From the NCBI GenBank assembly GCA_947258875.1, contig CAMYKB010000008.1, positions 1 through 64,000 on the forward strand: DNA of 64,000 nt, in the 5' to 3' direction. A model generated the notes under the pieces. That model made no database searches, was not told the origin of the DNA, and was given only the letters and a program-made list of their open reading frames with translations. Source of the DNA: an uncultured Gammaproteobacteria bacterium. GTDB taxonomy: Bacteria > Pseudomonadota > Gammaproteobacteria > CAMYKB01. Each line of letters opens with the position of its first letter. Position 1 is the stretch's first letter. The position numbers were made by a program, and so were the translations under genes. Below, piece after piece: positions 56,466 to 64,000 of the stretch.

Positions 56466-57611
56466 ATGCCCGAGACAATACCTTCAGACTCAGTTGGTCT
56501 AGTTGAGAATCAGAAGCTGCATTTTGAGCAGCCGCTGTCTCTGGACTGCGGCCGCAACCTGGCGGAATTCGACCTCGCTTATGAAACCTATGGTGAGATC
56601 AATGCTGATCGCTCCAACGCCATTCTGATTTGTCACGCACTGTCGGGAGACCAACATGCAGCGGGCTACCACAGCATGGATGACAAAAAACCGGGATGGT
56701 GGAATAGCTGCATCGGCCCCGGAAAGCCCTTCGACACTAATAAATTTTATTTCGTCTGCCCCAACAACCTCGGCAGTTGCAAAGGCTCAAGCGGCCCTAC
56801 AACCGTTAACCCGGAGACAGGCAAGTTATACGGCCCTGATTTTCCTATCGTCACGGTAAAAGATTGGGTGCGTAGCCAGCTGCGGCTCGCCGATGCGCTA
56901 GGTATTGAGCAATGGGCAGCAGTCATCGGTGGTAGCCTTGGCGGCATGCAAGTGATGCAATGGGCGATTGATTTCCCGCAGCGCATCCGCAACGCCGTGG
57001 TTATCGCTGCAGCACCCAAGCTATCGGCACAAAATATCGCTTTCAATGAGGTCGCGCGGCAGGCTATCACCTCCGACCCGGATTTCCATGCCGGCCGTTA
57101 TTATGAAAACAACACGGCTCCGCAGCGCGGTTTAATGCTGGCACGCATGCTAGGGCACATCACTTATCTTTCCGATGACGCCATGCGCGCAAAATTCGGC
57201 CGTGATTTACGCGAGGGCAAACTTAACTTCGGTTTCGATGTTGATTTCCAGGTCGAGAGTTATCTGCGTTATCAGGGTCGTTCATTCGTCGAACGTTTCG
57301 ATGCTAACTCCTATCTGTTGATGACCAAGGTACTGGACTATTTCGACCCCGCCATGGACTGGAATAACAATCTCACTGACGCCTTCAGGCAATCACTGGC
57401 GCGTTTCCTGGTGATCAGTTTTACCAGCGATTGGCGCTTTGCGCCGGCACGCTCGCGTGAAATTGTACGCGCACTGTTGGACGCAGATCGCGAGGTCAGC
57501 TATGTGGAAATCGAAGCCACACATGGCCACGACGCCTTTCTCCTGCCGCTCCCTCAGTATCTTGATGTATTGCATGCCTTCATGGCGCGCGTTGCAAGCG
57601 AGTTTGGCTGA
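56466..57611 (+). CDS. metX: homoserine O-acyltransferase MetX
   Basis: A 381-residue alpha/beta-hydrolase-fold acyltransferase that activates homoserine for methionine synthesis. Motifs: [17 protein letters not shown] near residue 55, the nucleophile elbow Ser157 in [37 protein letters not shown], and the catalytic His in [12 protein letters not shown] (about residue 360). The acyl donor (acetyl- or succinyl-CoA) depends on a few residues that I cannot settle by reading; many gammaproteobacterial MetX use succinyl-CoA. Its stop overlaps the metW ATG (TGATG), so the pair is translationally coupled. Confidence 0.95.
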   Translation: MPETIPSDSVGLVENQKLHFEQPLSLDCGRNLAEFDLAYETYGEINADRSNAILICHALSGDQHAAGYHSMDDKKPGWWNSCIGPGKPFDTNKFYFVCPNNLGSCKGSSGPTTVNPETGKLYGPDFPIVTVKDWVRSQLRLADALGIEQWAAVIGGSLGGMQVMQWAIDFPQRIRNAVVIAAAPKLSAQNIAFNEVARQAITSDPDFHAGRYYENNTAPQRGLMLARMLGHITYLSDDAMRAKFGRDLREGKLNFGFDVDFQVESYLRYQGRSFVERFDANSYLLMTKVLDYFDPAMDWNNNLTDAFRQSLARFLVISFTSDWRFAPARSREIVRALLDADREVSYVEIEATHGHDAFLLPLPQYLDVLHAFMARVASEFG

Positions 57612-58210
57612 TGCGAGCGGATCTCGAAATCATCAGCGAGTGGATCAAGACCGGCAGCCGCATCCTCGACCTGGGCTGTGGTGATGGCACGCTACTGGAA
57701 CACCTGCGTGACACCCGCAACACCACCGGGTACGGCCTGGAAATCGACAACAGCAACATCGTCACCTGCATCAGCCGCAAACTTGATGTCATCCAAACAG
57801 ATCTCGATGCCGGCTTGTCGGAATTTTTTGACGAAGGATCATTTGACTACGTGATCATGACGCAAACACTGCAGGCCATCCATCATCCTGACAAATTGCT
57901 CGATGAAATGTTACGTGTCGGCCGCGAAGGCATTGTTACCTTCCCCAATATGGCGCATTGGAAAAGCCGTCTGCAATTAGCGCTTAGTGGCCGTATGCCA
58001 CGCACCCGCACCTTGCCACATGAATGGTATGACACGCCCAACATCCACTTATGCACCTTACGGGATTTTGAAAAACTCTGTGAACAGCACAATATCCATA
58101 TCCTGCAACGTACTACTGTGGATTATGCGCACCGCGCAAATATTGGTATTCGCTTATTTCCTAATTTACTGGGTGAAATAGCACTTTACCGTTTCTGCCG
58201 TGGAGACTAA
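57611..58210 (+). CDS. metW: methionine biosynthesis protein MetW
   Basis: A 199-residue protein with a SAM-dependent methyltransferase fold (MetW family). Motif I is ILDLGCGDGTLLEHL (residues about 18-32), followed by GYGLEIDNSNI, FDYVIMTQTLQAIHHPD, and VTFPNMAHWKSRLQL, with RFFPN-like end replaced by RLFPNLLGEIALYRF. It pairs with MetX, and the two are thought to be required together for efficient homoserine acylation in proteobacteria. It overlaps metX by one base. Confidence 0.95.
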   Translation: MRADLEIISEWIKTGSRILDLGCGDGTLLEHLRDTRNTTGYGLEIDNSNIVTCISRKLDVIQTDLDAGLSEFFDEGSFDYVIMTQTLQAIHHPDKLLDEMLRVGREGIVTFPNMAHWKSRLQLALSGRMPRTRTLPHEWYDTPNIHLCTLRDFEKLCEQHNIHILQRTTVDYAHRANIGIRLFPNLLGEIALYRFCRGD

Positions 58211-58249
58211 GCTGGAATCATTACCGGCACACGCTGTCACAATAACAAG

Positions 58250-58298
58250 TTAAGGAACCCCTGATTAATTCATGAGCGGTTGCTCAGGAGTTCCTTAA
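58250..58298. repeat. dispersed palindromic element, copy 2
   Basis: TTAAGGAACCCCTGA (58250-58264) and TCAGGAGTTCCTTAA (58284-58298) are inverted repeats with 14 of 15 matches, across a loop TTAATTCATGAGCGGTTGC. The sequence resembles the TAAGGAAC-CTCTGA...GGTTCCTTA repeats seen in many gammaproteobacterial genomes. It lies between metW and the DUF4426 gene. Confidence 0.75.
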
Positions 58299-58326
58299 TG
58301 GTAATTATTATCAGAGGAGACATGCA

Positions 58327-58776
58327 ATGGATTCACGCAAAACACCCGGATACCTATTGATTTTTTCTGTATTGCTACTGTTCGCAGGCACCATTCACGC
58401 CGAACAATCAAAAGACCTGGGCGAGTACGTGGTTCACTACAACGCCCTGACGACAGACTTCCTGACACCGCAGGTTGCCAAACTTTACAACATCAAGCGA
58501 AGCAAAAACCGCGCCATGCTCAATGTCACGGTACTGAAAAAACACATGGGCCTGGCCTCGCTGCCCGCCACCGCTGTAATCAGCGCCAACGCAACCAACC
58601 TGAATAACCAGGTTAAACAAATGAATATGCGCGAGATTACTGATGGCGGCGCCATTTACTATATAGGCGAGGTACCCGTGTCACACCAGGAAGTACTGGA
58701 TTTTAAGATCGAGGTTACCACTGACGATGGCCTTACACGCCCAATAAACTTCAGGCAACGATTTTTTACAAAGTAA
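58327..58776 (+). CDS. DUF4426 periplasmic protein
   Basis: A 149-residue protein with a signal peptide (LLIFSVLLLFAGTIHA, cleavage about residue 25). The mature domain begins near GEYVVHYNALTTDFLTPQVAKLYNIKRSKNRAMLNV, the hallmark of DUF4426. The start is supported by AGGAG seven bases upstream. In Pseudomonas the homologue sits just after metW (PA0388), so it keeps the ancestral neighbourhood. Function is unknown. Confidence 0.9.
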   Translation: MDSRKTPGYLLIFSVLLLFAGTIHAEQSKDLGEYVVHYNALTTDFLTPQVAKLYNIKRSKNRAMLNVTVLKKHMGLASLPATAVISANATNLNNQVKQMNMREITDGGAIYYIGEVPVSHQEVLDFKIEVTTDDGLTRPINFRQRFFTK

Positions 58777-58850
58777 AAACAACCTGAAAGGCGCACTTGT
58801 TAAGAAACAATGCGAATTACCTGGCACCCTTAAACGCCCCCCGACAATAA

Positions 58851-58888
58851 AAAACAGGCATTTTTTGCTAAAAAATGCCTGTTTTTTA
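58851..58888. terminator. terminator with AAAACAGGCATTTTTT stem
   Basis: A near-perfect inverted repeat AAAACAGGCATTTTTT/AAAAAATGCCTGTTTT with a GCT loop and T-run beyond on the plus strand, about 75 bases after the DUF4426 stop. It is expected to end the yggS-DUF4426 transcripts before the HU-like gene. Confidence 0.92.
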
Positions 58889-58977
58889 TTGCTTAAACTG
58901 CTGCATAACTCAAAATATATGCTATCTTTAGCCACCGTAATACATCTGTAACTATCATAACACCAGAGGATTGATGC

Positions 58978-59310
58978 ATGCCCGTTAAGAAAAAAGCCGC
59001 AACCGCTAAGCCGCCAACAAAATCGGAAATACTGAGTTTCATATCGGATGATACCGAACTCACCCGTAAAGAAGTGAGCGCTGTTCTTGATTCACTTTCG
59101 ACATTGATTGGCAAAACCCTAAAACAGCGAGGTGGCCCGGGCGTTTTCAACATGCCAGGCCTGCTCAAAATCAAAGTAATCAAAAAACCGGCTACCAAGG
59201 CGCGTAAAGGCATTAACCCCTTTACTGGCGAAGAAACCATCTTCAAGGCCAAACCCGCACGCAAGGCAGTCAAGGTATTGCCGCTGAAGGGCCTCAAGGA
59301 AATGGTCTGA
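58978..59310 (+). CDS. HU-family DNA-binding protein
   Basis: A 110-residue basic DNA-binding protein with a Lys/Ala-rich N-terminus (PVKKKAATAKPPTKSEI) and an HU-like fold: LTRKEVSAVLDSLSTLIGKTLKQRGGPGVFNMPGLLKIKVIKKPATKARKGINPFTGEE. The arm motif -RKGINPFTGEE- matches HU/IHF-like NPxTGE. It is longer than HU (90) because of its tails. It probably binds DNA without strict sequence. AGAGGA precedes the ATG by eight bases. It is flanked by two strong terminators, so it is an independent unit. Confidence 0.9.
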   Translation: MPVKKKAATAKPPTKSEILSFISDDTELTRKEVSAVLDSLSTLIGKTLKQRGGPGVFNMPGLLKIKVIKKPATKARKGINPFTGEETIFKAKPARKAVKVLPLKGLKEMV

Positions 59311-59330
59311 ATTTTCAGTGACCAATAAAT

Positions 59331-59360
59331 AAAAAAGGGTGGCCTGAGCCACCCTTTTTT
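59331..59360. terminator. bidirectional terminator after the HU-like gene
   Basis: AAAAAAGGGTGGC/GCCACCCTTTTTT with a CTGA loop. A-run on one side and T-run on the other make it work both for the HU-like gene and for the convergent TerB gene. Confidence 0.95.
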
Positions 59361-59399
59361 ATGCCCTCAATTCCGTCAGCACGTTAGACTAAACGCCCT

Positions 59400-59864
59400 T
59401 TATGCCTCAATGCCAAATGCTTGTTGGACTCGTAATTTTGTACGAATAAACTCGCTATGCGGCACATACAGAAGGTCGGCTATCTTGCGGATCTGGTACT
59501 CTTCAAATTTGTCGAGCTTGCGATCCGCATAGGCCACACGCCACATATCCTCGATAATCCGCGTTTTTTGCTGCGCTGAAAAATGCTCATTAATCAACTG
59601 TACGAAAGGGTGTATAGAGATATGCTGCTCGTTCTGCTCCACCGCCAGAGTCATCAGCTCATCAGTTTCCGGTCGACTGAAATTGAAATGATTACGCAAC
59701 GCATCTCCAATCTCAACCAGTTCTTCCTGCTGAATATCAAAATCCGCCCGACTTACTTCAAGTAACAGTGCGGCCGCCGCAAGCTGCAACTGATGTTCCG
59801 TCGGCGCCCCCTGATCAGAGACCTGCAAGTGCCGCATAAAAAAATTTTTGATGTTGTCTATCAT
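59400..59864 (-). CDS. TerB-family protein
   Basis: A 154-residue cytoplasmic helical protein with a TerB (DjlA-like) domain. Points of similarity are the helix AAAALLLEVSRADFDIQQEELVEI, which carries the acidic metal-binding pattern, and the later IIEDMWRVAYADRKLDKFEEYQIRKIADLLYV, the family core. TerB proteins bind Ca2+-type ions at acidic clusters and are linked to membrane stress and tellurite resistance. Here it is a single-domain form with no other ter gene nearby. Called by family; role unknown. Confidence 0.85.
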   Translation of the reverse strand: MIDNIKNFFMRHLQVSDQGAPTEHQLQLAAAALLLEVSRADFDIQQEELVEIGDALRNHFNFSRPETDELMTLAVEQNEQHISIHPFVQLINEHFSAQQKTRIIEDMWRVAYADRKLDKFEEYQIRKIADLLYVPHSEFIRTKLRVQQAFGIEA

Positions 59865-59960
59865 GATTCAGTATCCTGTATTCACACACTACGGCCAGGC
59901 AGCAACAAACGCATGATTATTCGCCCGCAACACGCAGCTGCAGGCAGAAATATGGCGTGA

Positions 59961-60275
59961 TTAATTCGAGGTATGCCTCGGCACAAAGCACCCATTACAG
60001 AAACCCGTAAAAAAATACTCCAGCAAAGGATGCGCTATCGGCGCATCGCTATCATCGGCCTCAAGATTGCGTTCTGCGACGTAGGTTTCTGTCATCTGGC
60101 CGTCAACCAATACTCGATACCACGGCCTGTTCCTGGGTGGTCGAGATTTAGCCACTGCGTCATACCATTCGTCACTACCCTGGAAATTGCCGTCGATATC
60201 ATAAATCACGCCCCGATAATCAAAAAGCCGGTGATGCACGATTTGTCCGATTGAAAATGCGGCATGTTGCGCCAT
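59961..60275 (-). CDS. hspQ: HspQ-like hemimethylated-DNA-binding (YccV) protein
   Basis: A 104-residue beta-barrel protein of the HspQ/YccV family. The core motif IGQIVHHRLFDYRGVIYDIDGNF is followed by NRPWYRVLVDGQMTETYVAERNLEAD, as in HspQ. In E. coli HspQ helps Lon-type proteolysis of DnaA and specific substrates. The C-terminal extension HPLLEYFFTGFCNGCFVPR is family-like. Gene symbol is by homology only. Confidence 0.88.
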   Translation of the reverse strand: MAQHAAFSIGQIVHHRLFDYRGVIYDIDGNFQGSDEWYDAVAKSRPPRNRPWYRVLVDGQMTETYVAERNLEADDSDAPIAHPLLEYFFTGFCNGCFVPRHTSN

Positions 60276-60379
60276 ACGCTAAGAAACCTTTTCTACCTGG
60301 GCAATCACTTATGAATTTGAGCCACCTCAATGTATAAAGGTTCCACGTGACAAATACAGCCGGTATCATATGCTTCGTG

Positions 60380-60467
60380 CTAAGGAACTTCTAAACAAGC
60401 CATAAATGGGTGGCGAGCGATTTTAACGCTCAAATCACTCCACCCAGACCGGTCCAGAGGTTCCTAA
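60380..60467. repeat. dispersed palindromic element, copy 3
   Basis: CTAAGGAACTTCT (60380-60392) and AGAGGTTCCTA (60457-60466) form the outer arms. Nested inside are TGGGTGG (60407-60413)/CCACCCA (60440-60446) and GAGCG/CGCTC. It shares the TAAGGAAC...GTTCCT outer frame with copy 2. It lies in the spacer upstream of the dihydrolipoamide-dehydrogenase-like gene. Confidence 0.65.
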
Positions 60468-60510
60468 AAATGGCAACATATCGCCGACCACTCATTCTGG
60501 GAAAGTATAC

Positions 60511-61917
60511 ATGCAGAAAACTGTTGACGTCGCCGTAATCGGCGCAGGTTCCGCAGGCCTCAGCGCTGTTGCCCAGGCGCGGGGCGCGGGACGTTCCTTT
60601 ACACTAATCAATGGCGGCCATCTCGGCACTACCTGTGCGCGGGTAGCTTGCATGCCATCCAAGGCGCTCATCCAGATCGCCGAGGACTTCCACCGACGCA
60701 CGGTCTTCGATCGCCAGGGCATCGAAGGCGATGAACATCTGGCGATCAATATGGAAGACGTTATGGAACGTGTACGCGACCTACGCGATATTTTTGTCGA
60801 CCGGGTACTCGCCGGCAGCACCGACGATATGACCGATGAGCTCATCGAGGGGTATGCCGAATTTGTCGAGCCCAATGTATTGCGTGTCGGCGAACAGATT
60901 ATCCGCGCCGACAAGATCGTTATTGCGACAGGCTCACGACCTATAAAACCCAAAGCGTGGGATGATTTCGGCGATAAAATTCTTACCACAGATGAATTAT
61001 TCGAACAGGAAGACCTTCCTGCCTCGATGGCAATCATCGGCTTAGGTGTCATCGGGCTGGAGTTGGGCCAGGCCCTTAGGCGACTCGGCCTGGAAATCAC
61101 GGGTATCGACCAGGAAACCATGATCGCTGGCCTTAGCGACCCACTGATTAACCAGGCAGTCATCGATGTCATAGGTAATGAGTTTCCCGTCTGGCTGGGC
61201 GAGGCAGCACATATCGAAGCCTGCGGCAAACAGCTCCGGGTGACAGCCGGGGAACGCAGTGTGGTGGTGGATAAGGTGTTGGCCAGCATCGGCCGCACGC
61301 CAAATCTCGATAAACTCGGGCTGCAAAATATAGGCGTCAGTCTGAATGCTGACGGCCTCCCGGATTACAACCCCAACACCATGCAGATCGGTGAGCTGCC
61401 GATATTCATTGCCGGGGACAGTACTGGCAGCAGACCTGTAGTGCACGAGGCAAATGAAGAGGGCCGTATCGCTGGTTATAACGCATCCCATGAGCAGCGC
61501 GTTGCCTTTCGTCGCAAGACGCCGCTTACCGTGATTTTTTGCGATCCCAATATCGCCAGTGTTGGCGCAAGCTGGAATGAACTGCAACACCGTGAAGACC
61601 TGGTGTGCGGCGTGTTGCGCTTTGGCCCGGTGGGACGCGCGCTGCTAATGAGCAAAAACAAGGGGGTCTTGCGCCTGTATGCTGAACAAGGCAGTGGCAG
61701 GTTATTGGGCGCAAGCATGTTCGCGCCCAAGGGTGAAAACCTGGCGCATCTCCTTGCATGGGCCATCGAGCAGGAGATGACAGTCTTCGACCTGGTAAAG
61801 ATGCCATTCTATCATCCAGTCATCGAGGAAGGCCTGCAGGCCGCCCTACAGGGCATGCTGCATAAACTCGACAACCCCACGCCGGGCCTACCCCCGCAAC
61901 TGCAGGCATTAGACTAA
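60511..61917 (+). CDS. dihydrolipoyl dehydrogenase-family flavoprotein
   Basis: A 468-residue FAD/NAD disulfide oxidoreductase. Domain order: FAD Rossmann VIGAGSAGLSA (about residues 9-19), redox disulfide Cys42-x4-Cys47 in TTCARVACMPSKAL, NAD fold IIGLGVIGLELGQALRR (about residue 180), a second FAD motif FIAGDSTGSRPV, and the dimer interface with the catalytic His-Pro in FYHPVIEEGLQ. It may be an Lpd, glutathione/trypanothione-like or mercuric-reductase-like enzyme. No pyruvate or 2-oxoacid dehydrogenase E1/E2 genes are adjacent, so an Lpd role in such a complex is unproven. Monocistronic. Confidence 0.9.
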   Translation: MQKTVDVAVIGAGSAGLSAVAQARGAGRSFTLINGGHLGTTCARVACMPSKALIQIAEDFHRRTVFDRQGIEGDEHLAINMEDVMERVRDLRDIFVDRVLAGSTDDMTDELIEGYAEFVEPNVLRVGEQIIRADKIVIATGSRPIKPKAWDDFGDKILTTDELFEQEDLPASMAIIGLGVIGLELGQALRRLGLEITGIDQETMIAGLSDPLINQAVIDVIGNEFPVWLGEAAHIEACGKQLRVTAGERSVVVDKVLASIGRTPNLDKLGLQNIGVSLNADGLPDYNPNTMQIGELPIFIAGDSTGSRPVVHEANEEGRIAGYNASHEQRVAFRRKTPLTVIFCDPNIASVGASWNELQHREDLVCGVLRFGPVGRALLMSKNKGVLRLYAEQGSGRLLGASMFAPKGENLAHLLAWAIEQEMTVFDLVKMPFYHPVIEEGLQAALQGMLHKLDNPTPGLPPQLQALD

Positions 61918-62032
61918 GCCGCCCTGCCGCGCCAACAAACAGGCCGGGGCCCTGCAGGCAGGTCACCATTCCAGTATAATGTATGTTTTATGCTGGTTCG
62001 TGAGAGCACGGCTAATTCCCCCTGGAGCACTA

Positions 62033-62329
62033 ATGGATAACGGCAACCGTTCCAAAGAACAACGCATCATGGTGGCGATGAGAAAGGTACTTGCCAACAT
62101 CGTCAAGGACACTACGCCCAACCCGGGCATGCGGCATCCATTAAGCGAGAACACCATCAATGACATTCGTGTCTGTTTCGATCTTATTTCCGCGCGCGAA
62201 CGCGAACTTGCCGAGGCAGCGGGTATCGATAGCAAGGAGTTGCCGCGTTACATCGACGAGCCCCACGATGCCAAGATAGTGCCCATTTCAAAAATCACTA
62301 AACCCAGCCAGACGAAAGACAGCAACTGA
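62033..62329 (+). CDS. small conserved-looking protein of unknown function
   Basis: A 98-residue soluble protein, not confidently recognised. ATG 62033 is chosen because GGAG lies about seven bases upstream; the frame extends 18 codons before it. It is highly charged with many Arg and Glu (NRSKEQRIMVAMRKVLANIVKDTTP; SARERELAEAAGID). It looks helical, and the Pro-rich, Lys/Asp end is probably flexible. It sits 43 bases before the antitoxin-like gene on the same strand, so the two may be co-transcribed. It might be a DNA- or protein-binding adaptor, but I cannot place it in a family. Confidence 0.6.
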   Translation: MDNGNRSKEQRIMVAMRKVLANIVKDTTPNPGMRHPLSENTINDIRVCFDLISARERELAEAAGIDSKELPRYIDEPHDAKIVPISKITKPSQTKDSN

Positions 62330-62372
62330 CTGTTTTACACAGATAAATACGGACATCGCGGATAGCAATTTG

Positions 62373-62786
62373 ATGACGAACAATTTCAGTCACCAGGACC
62401 AGGTCAAGATCACCCAGGCCATCATGCAACTGCTTGATGGTTGGGAGCTTTCTGGTGAAGATATCATTTCTATGCTGGGGCTGACCGACACCCGCGTTCG
62501 CCACCTTGAACGCTATCGCCATGAAACACCCTTGCCTGATACTCGTGATGTAATGTTGCGCGTGGAGCATCTGGCAGGCATCGCTGATGCACTACGCACC
62601 ACCTATCCACGCAACTCAGGCATGGCTTTAATGTGGTTACGCCGGCCACACCGGCGTTTTCGAAGTCGCCCACCGATCCAGATCATGCTTGAAGGCGGAG
62701 TCAATGGGCTGGTACGAGTACGCTCTGAACTGGACTGTTGCTACGCTTGGGACCGCACTGGGACCTCACCCGAAACCACCACATAG
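62373..62786 (+). CDS. Xre/MbcA/ParS-type antitoxin-like protein
   Basis: A 137-residue protein resembling the antitoxins with a C-terminal MbcA/ParS/Xre toxin-binding domain. Residues about 15-75 form a helix-turn-helix-like part (AIMQLLDGWELSGEDIISMLGL, RVRHLERYRH). Residues 80-125 carry the characteristic YPRNSGMALMWLRRPHRRFRSRPPIQIMLEGGVNGLVRVRSELD. The start is ATG 62373, since the codon before it is TTG. The usual RES-domain NAD-consuming toxin partner is not encoded next door. It may be a solitary regulator or an orphan antitoxin. Confidence 0.78.
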   Translation: MTNNFSHQDQVKITQAIMQLLDGWELSGEDIISMLGLTDTRVRHLERYRHETPLPDTRDVMLRVEHLAGIADALRTTYPRNSGMALMWLRRPHRRFRSRPPIQIMLEGGVNGLVRVRSELDCCYAWDRTGTSPETTT

Positions 62787-62914
62787 CCTACTGGCAACCT
62801 GGTCGTTACGTGAACCCGCACACCTTTTCGCTTCACCTGACGGCTGCTGACTGCTATAAATAAAGGTAACAGCTTACCCGTTACTTTGACTGTCTTCAGC
62901 TCCCCGGGGGTTCT

Positions 62915-63346
62915 ATGGTGCAGATGCTTAGCCTTTCACGGGCCGCACGCCTTGCCGGTGTAAGCCGCGGCGCCATTCAGAAGCAAATCCGCAAAGGCGC
63001 CCTGCCCACCTTCGAAGGCATGGTTAAGGTTGCCGACCTGCAGCAGGTCTATCCCGATATCGAGCTGGAAGACAGTGCCATGTTGGAACGCCTTGCCCGC
63101 CTGCAACGCAGTGCTGCTGGCAAATATTCTGCAACCAACCTACCCAGCGAGGATTTGCTGGCAGACGAAATAAATCGTCTGCGCATCCAGATGACTGACC
63201 TGGAGGCTCAGGTCGCTGCATATCAGGACACGATAATTGCGCTGGATGTCAAACTGCAGGCCCTTCAAGAGGGGTGTAACCGTAAGCAAAAACTCATGCT
63301 GCAAGCCCTCATCACCTGGATGCACAACAAAACACACCAGCACTGA
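62915..63346 (+). CDS. helix-turn-helix DNA-binding protein with C-terminal coiled coil
   Basis: A 143-residue protein. The first 50 residues hold a MerR/excisionase-like winged HTH (LSLSRAARLAGVSRGAIQKQIRKGALPTFEGMVKVADL). Residues 80-125 form a likely coiled coil (LLADEINRLRIQMTDLEAQVAAYQDTII). GGGGG precedes the ATG by four bases. In related bacteria I recall this HTH domain near iron-sulfur oxidoreductases, but the window shows none here. It may be a small DNA-binding regulator. Function unknown. Confidence 0.68.
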   Translation: MVQMLSLSRAARLAGVSRGAIQKQIRKGALPTFEGMVKVADLQQVYPDIELEDSAMLERLARLQRSAAGKYSATNLPSEDLLADEINRLRIQMTDLEAQVAAYQDTIIALDVKLQALQEGCNRKQKLMLQALITWMHNKTHQH

Positions 63347-63560
63347 ACAGTGCTCTGCTACACACCATAGCAGGCAGAATTCAACAATGTTTAATAATTA
63401 CCTCCTGCTCACTCCTCACTGCAGCGGTTTCTATTCTCAGCAAGCCCCTCTCATCGGTAGATTCAACGCAGTCATCACTATCTGATTTCAGATTCAGCCG
63501 AATAGGCGGACAATAGATACACGTAACGCTCAAACTCAACCCCATGGCGCCGGAGGTATC

Positions 63561-63941
63561 ATGACGTCTATGAAGTACATAACATTAATATTTTTTGTTG
63601 TGCTACAAGGATGTGCGTCTACACCCAATACGGACTGGGTCAATACCAATACCGCGGATTTACGCAGCAGCGAGCTGTTGTTCAAGATCGATCATGGCGA
63701 ATGTACCGGGCTGATGCATTCCTTGATTGGCAAATCCTCCGGCTGCAACGCTGAACCAACCGCTACGGCGCCTGCCAAAAAATCAGCCAGCTTTATTGAC
63801 TGGTTTAATATTCCTGATTTGTTTTCACGCTGGAAGGCTCGCCAGCAAGACGAACGCCTGACAGCCATCGAAGAGGCGCAGAAGGATGTCTACACCGCGT
63901 GTATGGCCAAACGCGGTTGGCTGCAACAGTCAGCCAAATAG
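63561..63941 (+). CDS. putative outer-membrane or periplasmic lipoprotein
   Basis: A 126-residue protein with a lipoprotein signal: hydrophobic residues 5-15 then VLQGCAS, so Cys18 should be lipidated. The mature part is hydrophilic with Cys and a Trp-rich stretch (IDWFNIPDLFSRWKARQQ) and ends in a basic helix (CMAKRGWLQQSAK). Not recognised. A second Met four codons in could also be the start. It is the last complete gene of the window. Confidence 0.65.
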   Translation: MTSMKYITLIFFVVLQGCASTPNTDWVNTNTADLRSSELLFKIDHGECTGLMHSLIGKSSGCNAEPTATAPAKKSASFIDWFNIPDLFSRWKARQQDERLTAIEEAQKDVYTACMAKRGWLQQSAK

Positions 63942-64000
63942 TCCATAACACCCGTTCGCGGGCGTCATCACGAATCAATCCATGCCACACCCAACGCCAT

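Noticed and set aside
63952-63972. Short CCCG/CGGG hairpin near the window end
   Set aside because: Only four pairs and no T-run; not worth calling.

Overview
The window is 64 kb of chromosomal backbone from a gammaproteobacterium. I infer this from three things: the gene content, the gene order around pilT/pilU, proC, pyrB, gshB and pilG, and a class II fructose-bisphosphate aldolase operon with pgk, gap and tkt. From memory, the block from metX/metW to pilG-chpA follows the order known in Pseudomonas aeruginosa (roughly PA0388 to PA0413). The protein sequences and inserted genes point to a different lineage, perhaps a Chromatiales-like or sulfur-oxidiser-like organism. The genus cannot be fixed from this sequence. 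I saw no rRNA, tRNA, CRISPR array, prophage or intact insertion sequence.

Layout. Positions 0.1-5.5 kb hold an SLC13/RCK permease, a secreted metallo-beta-lactamase-fold protein, an exported D-2-hydroxyacid dehydrogenase homologue, two small unknown proteins and REP-like palindromes. Positions 5.5-11.5 kb form one minus-strand operon: MAPEG protein, TetR regulator, MMPL/RND transporter, LolA-like periplasmic protein, hotdog thioesterase and outer-membrane barrel. It is driven by a very clear promoter that is sandwiched by two inverted operator sites. Positions 11.5-16.3 kb hold bioD, a decayed DUF2238 gene, a DUF2892 protein, YgiQ, a GNAT and a CPCC protein. Positions 16.4-18.1 kb are glnK-amtB. 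Positions 18.4-25.6 kb are tkt-gap-pgk-pyk-fba. Positions 25.9-31.3 kb hold a thioredoxin-like protein and the activated-methyl cycle genes metK, an SAH riboswitch with ahcY, and metF, followed by rsmE.

Positions 31.3-41.2 kb are the Pil-Chp twitching/surface-sensing signalling operon pilG-pilH-pilI-pilJ-chpA-chpC, without pilK or chpB. Positions 41.6-50.3 kb run on the plus strand: gshB, an ApbE/NusG-II/Gx trio, tonB, yqgE, ruvX, pyrR, pyrB, a catalytically dead pyrC' and a PyrK-like flavoprotein. Most of these stop and start codons overlap. Positions 50.3-53.8 kb hold three tandem PilT-family retraction ATPases. Positions 54.1-58.8 kb hold yggS, proC, yggT, metX, metW and a DUF4426 protein. 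The remainder is an HU-like protein, TerB, HspQ, a dihydrolipoamide-dehydrogenase-like protein, an orphan Xre/MbcA/ParS-type antitoxin-like protein, an HTH protein and a lipoprotein.

How the parts work together. The Pil-Chp cluster and the PilT/PilU set together control type IV pilus retraction. metX-metW, metK, ahcY and metF make and recycle methionine and SAM, and the riboswitch ties ahcY to SAH. pyrR/pyrB/pyrC'/pyrK form a pyrimidine block. The least explained unit is the TetR-controlled envelope operon at 5.5-11.5 kb. It has the parts expected of an inner-membrane-to-outer-membrane lipid or hydrophobic-compound trafficking route, but its substrate is unknown.
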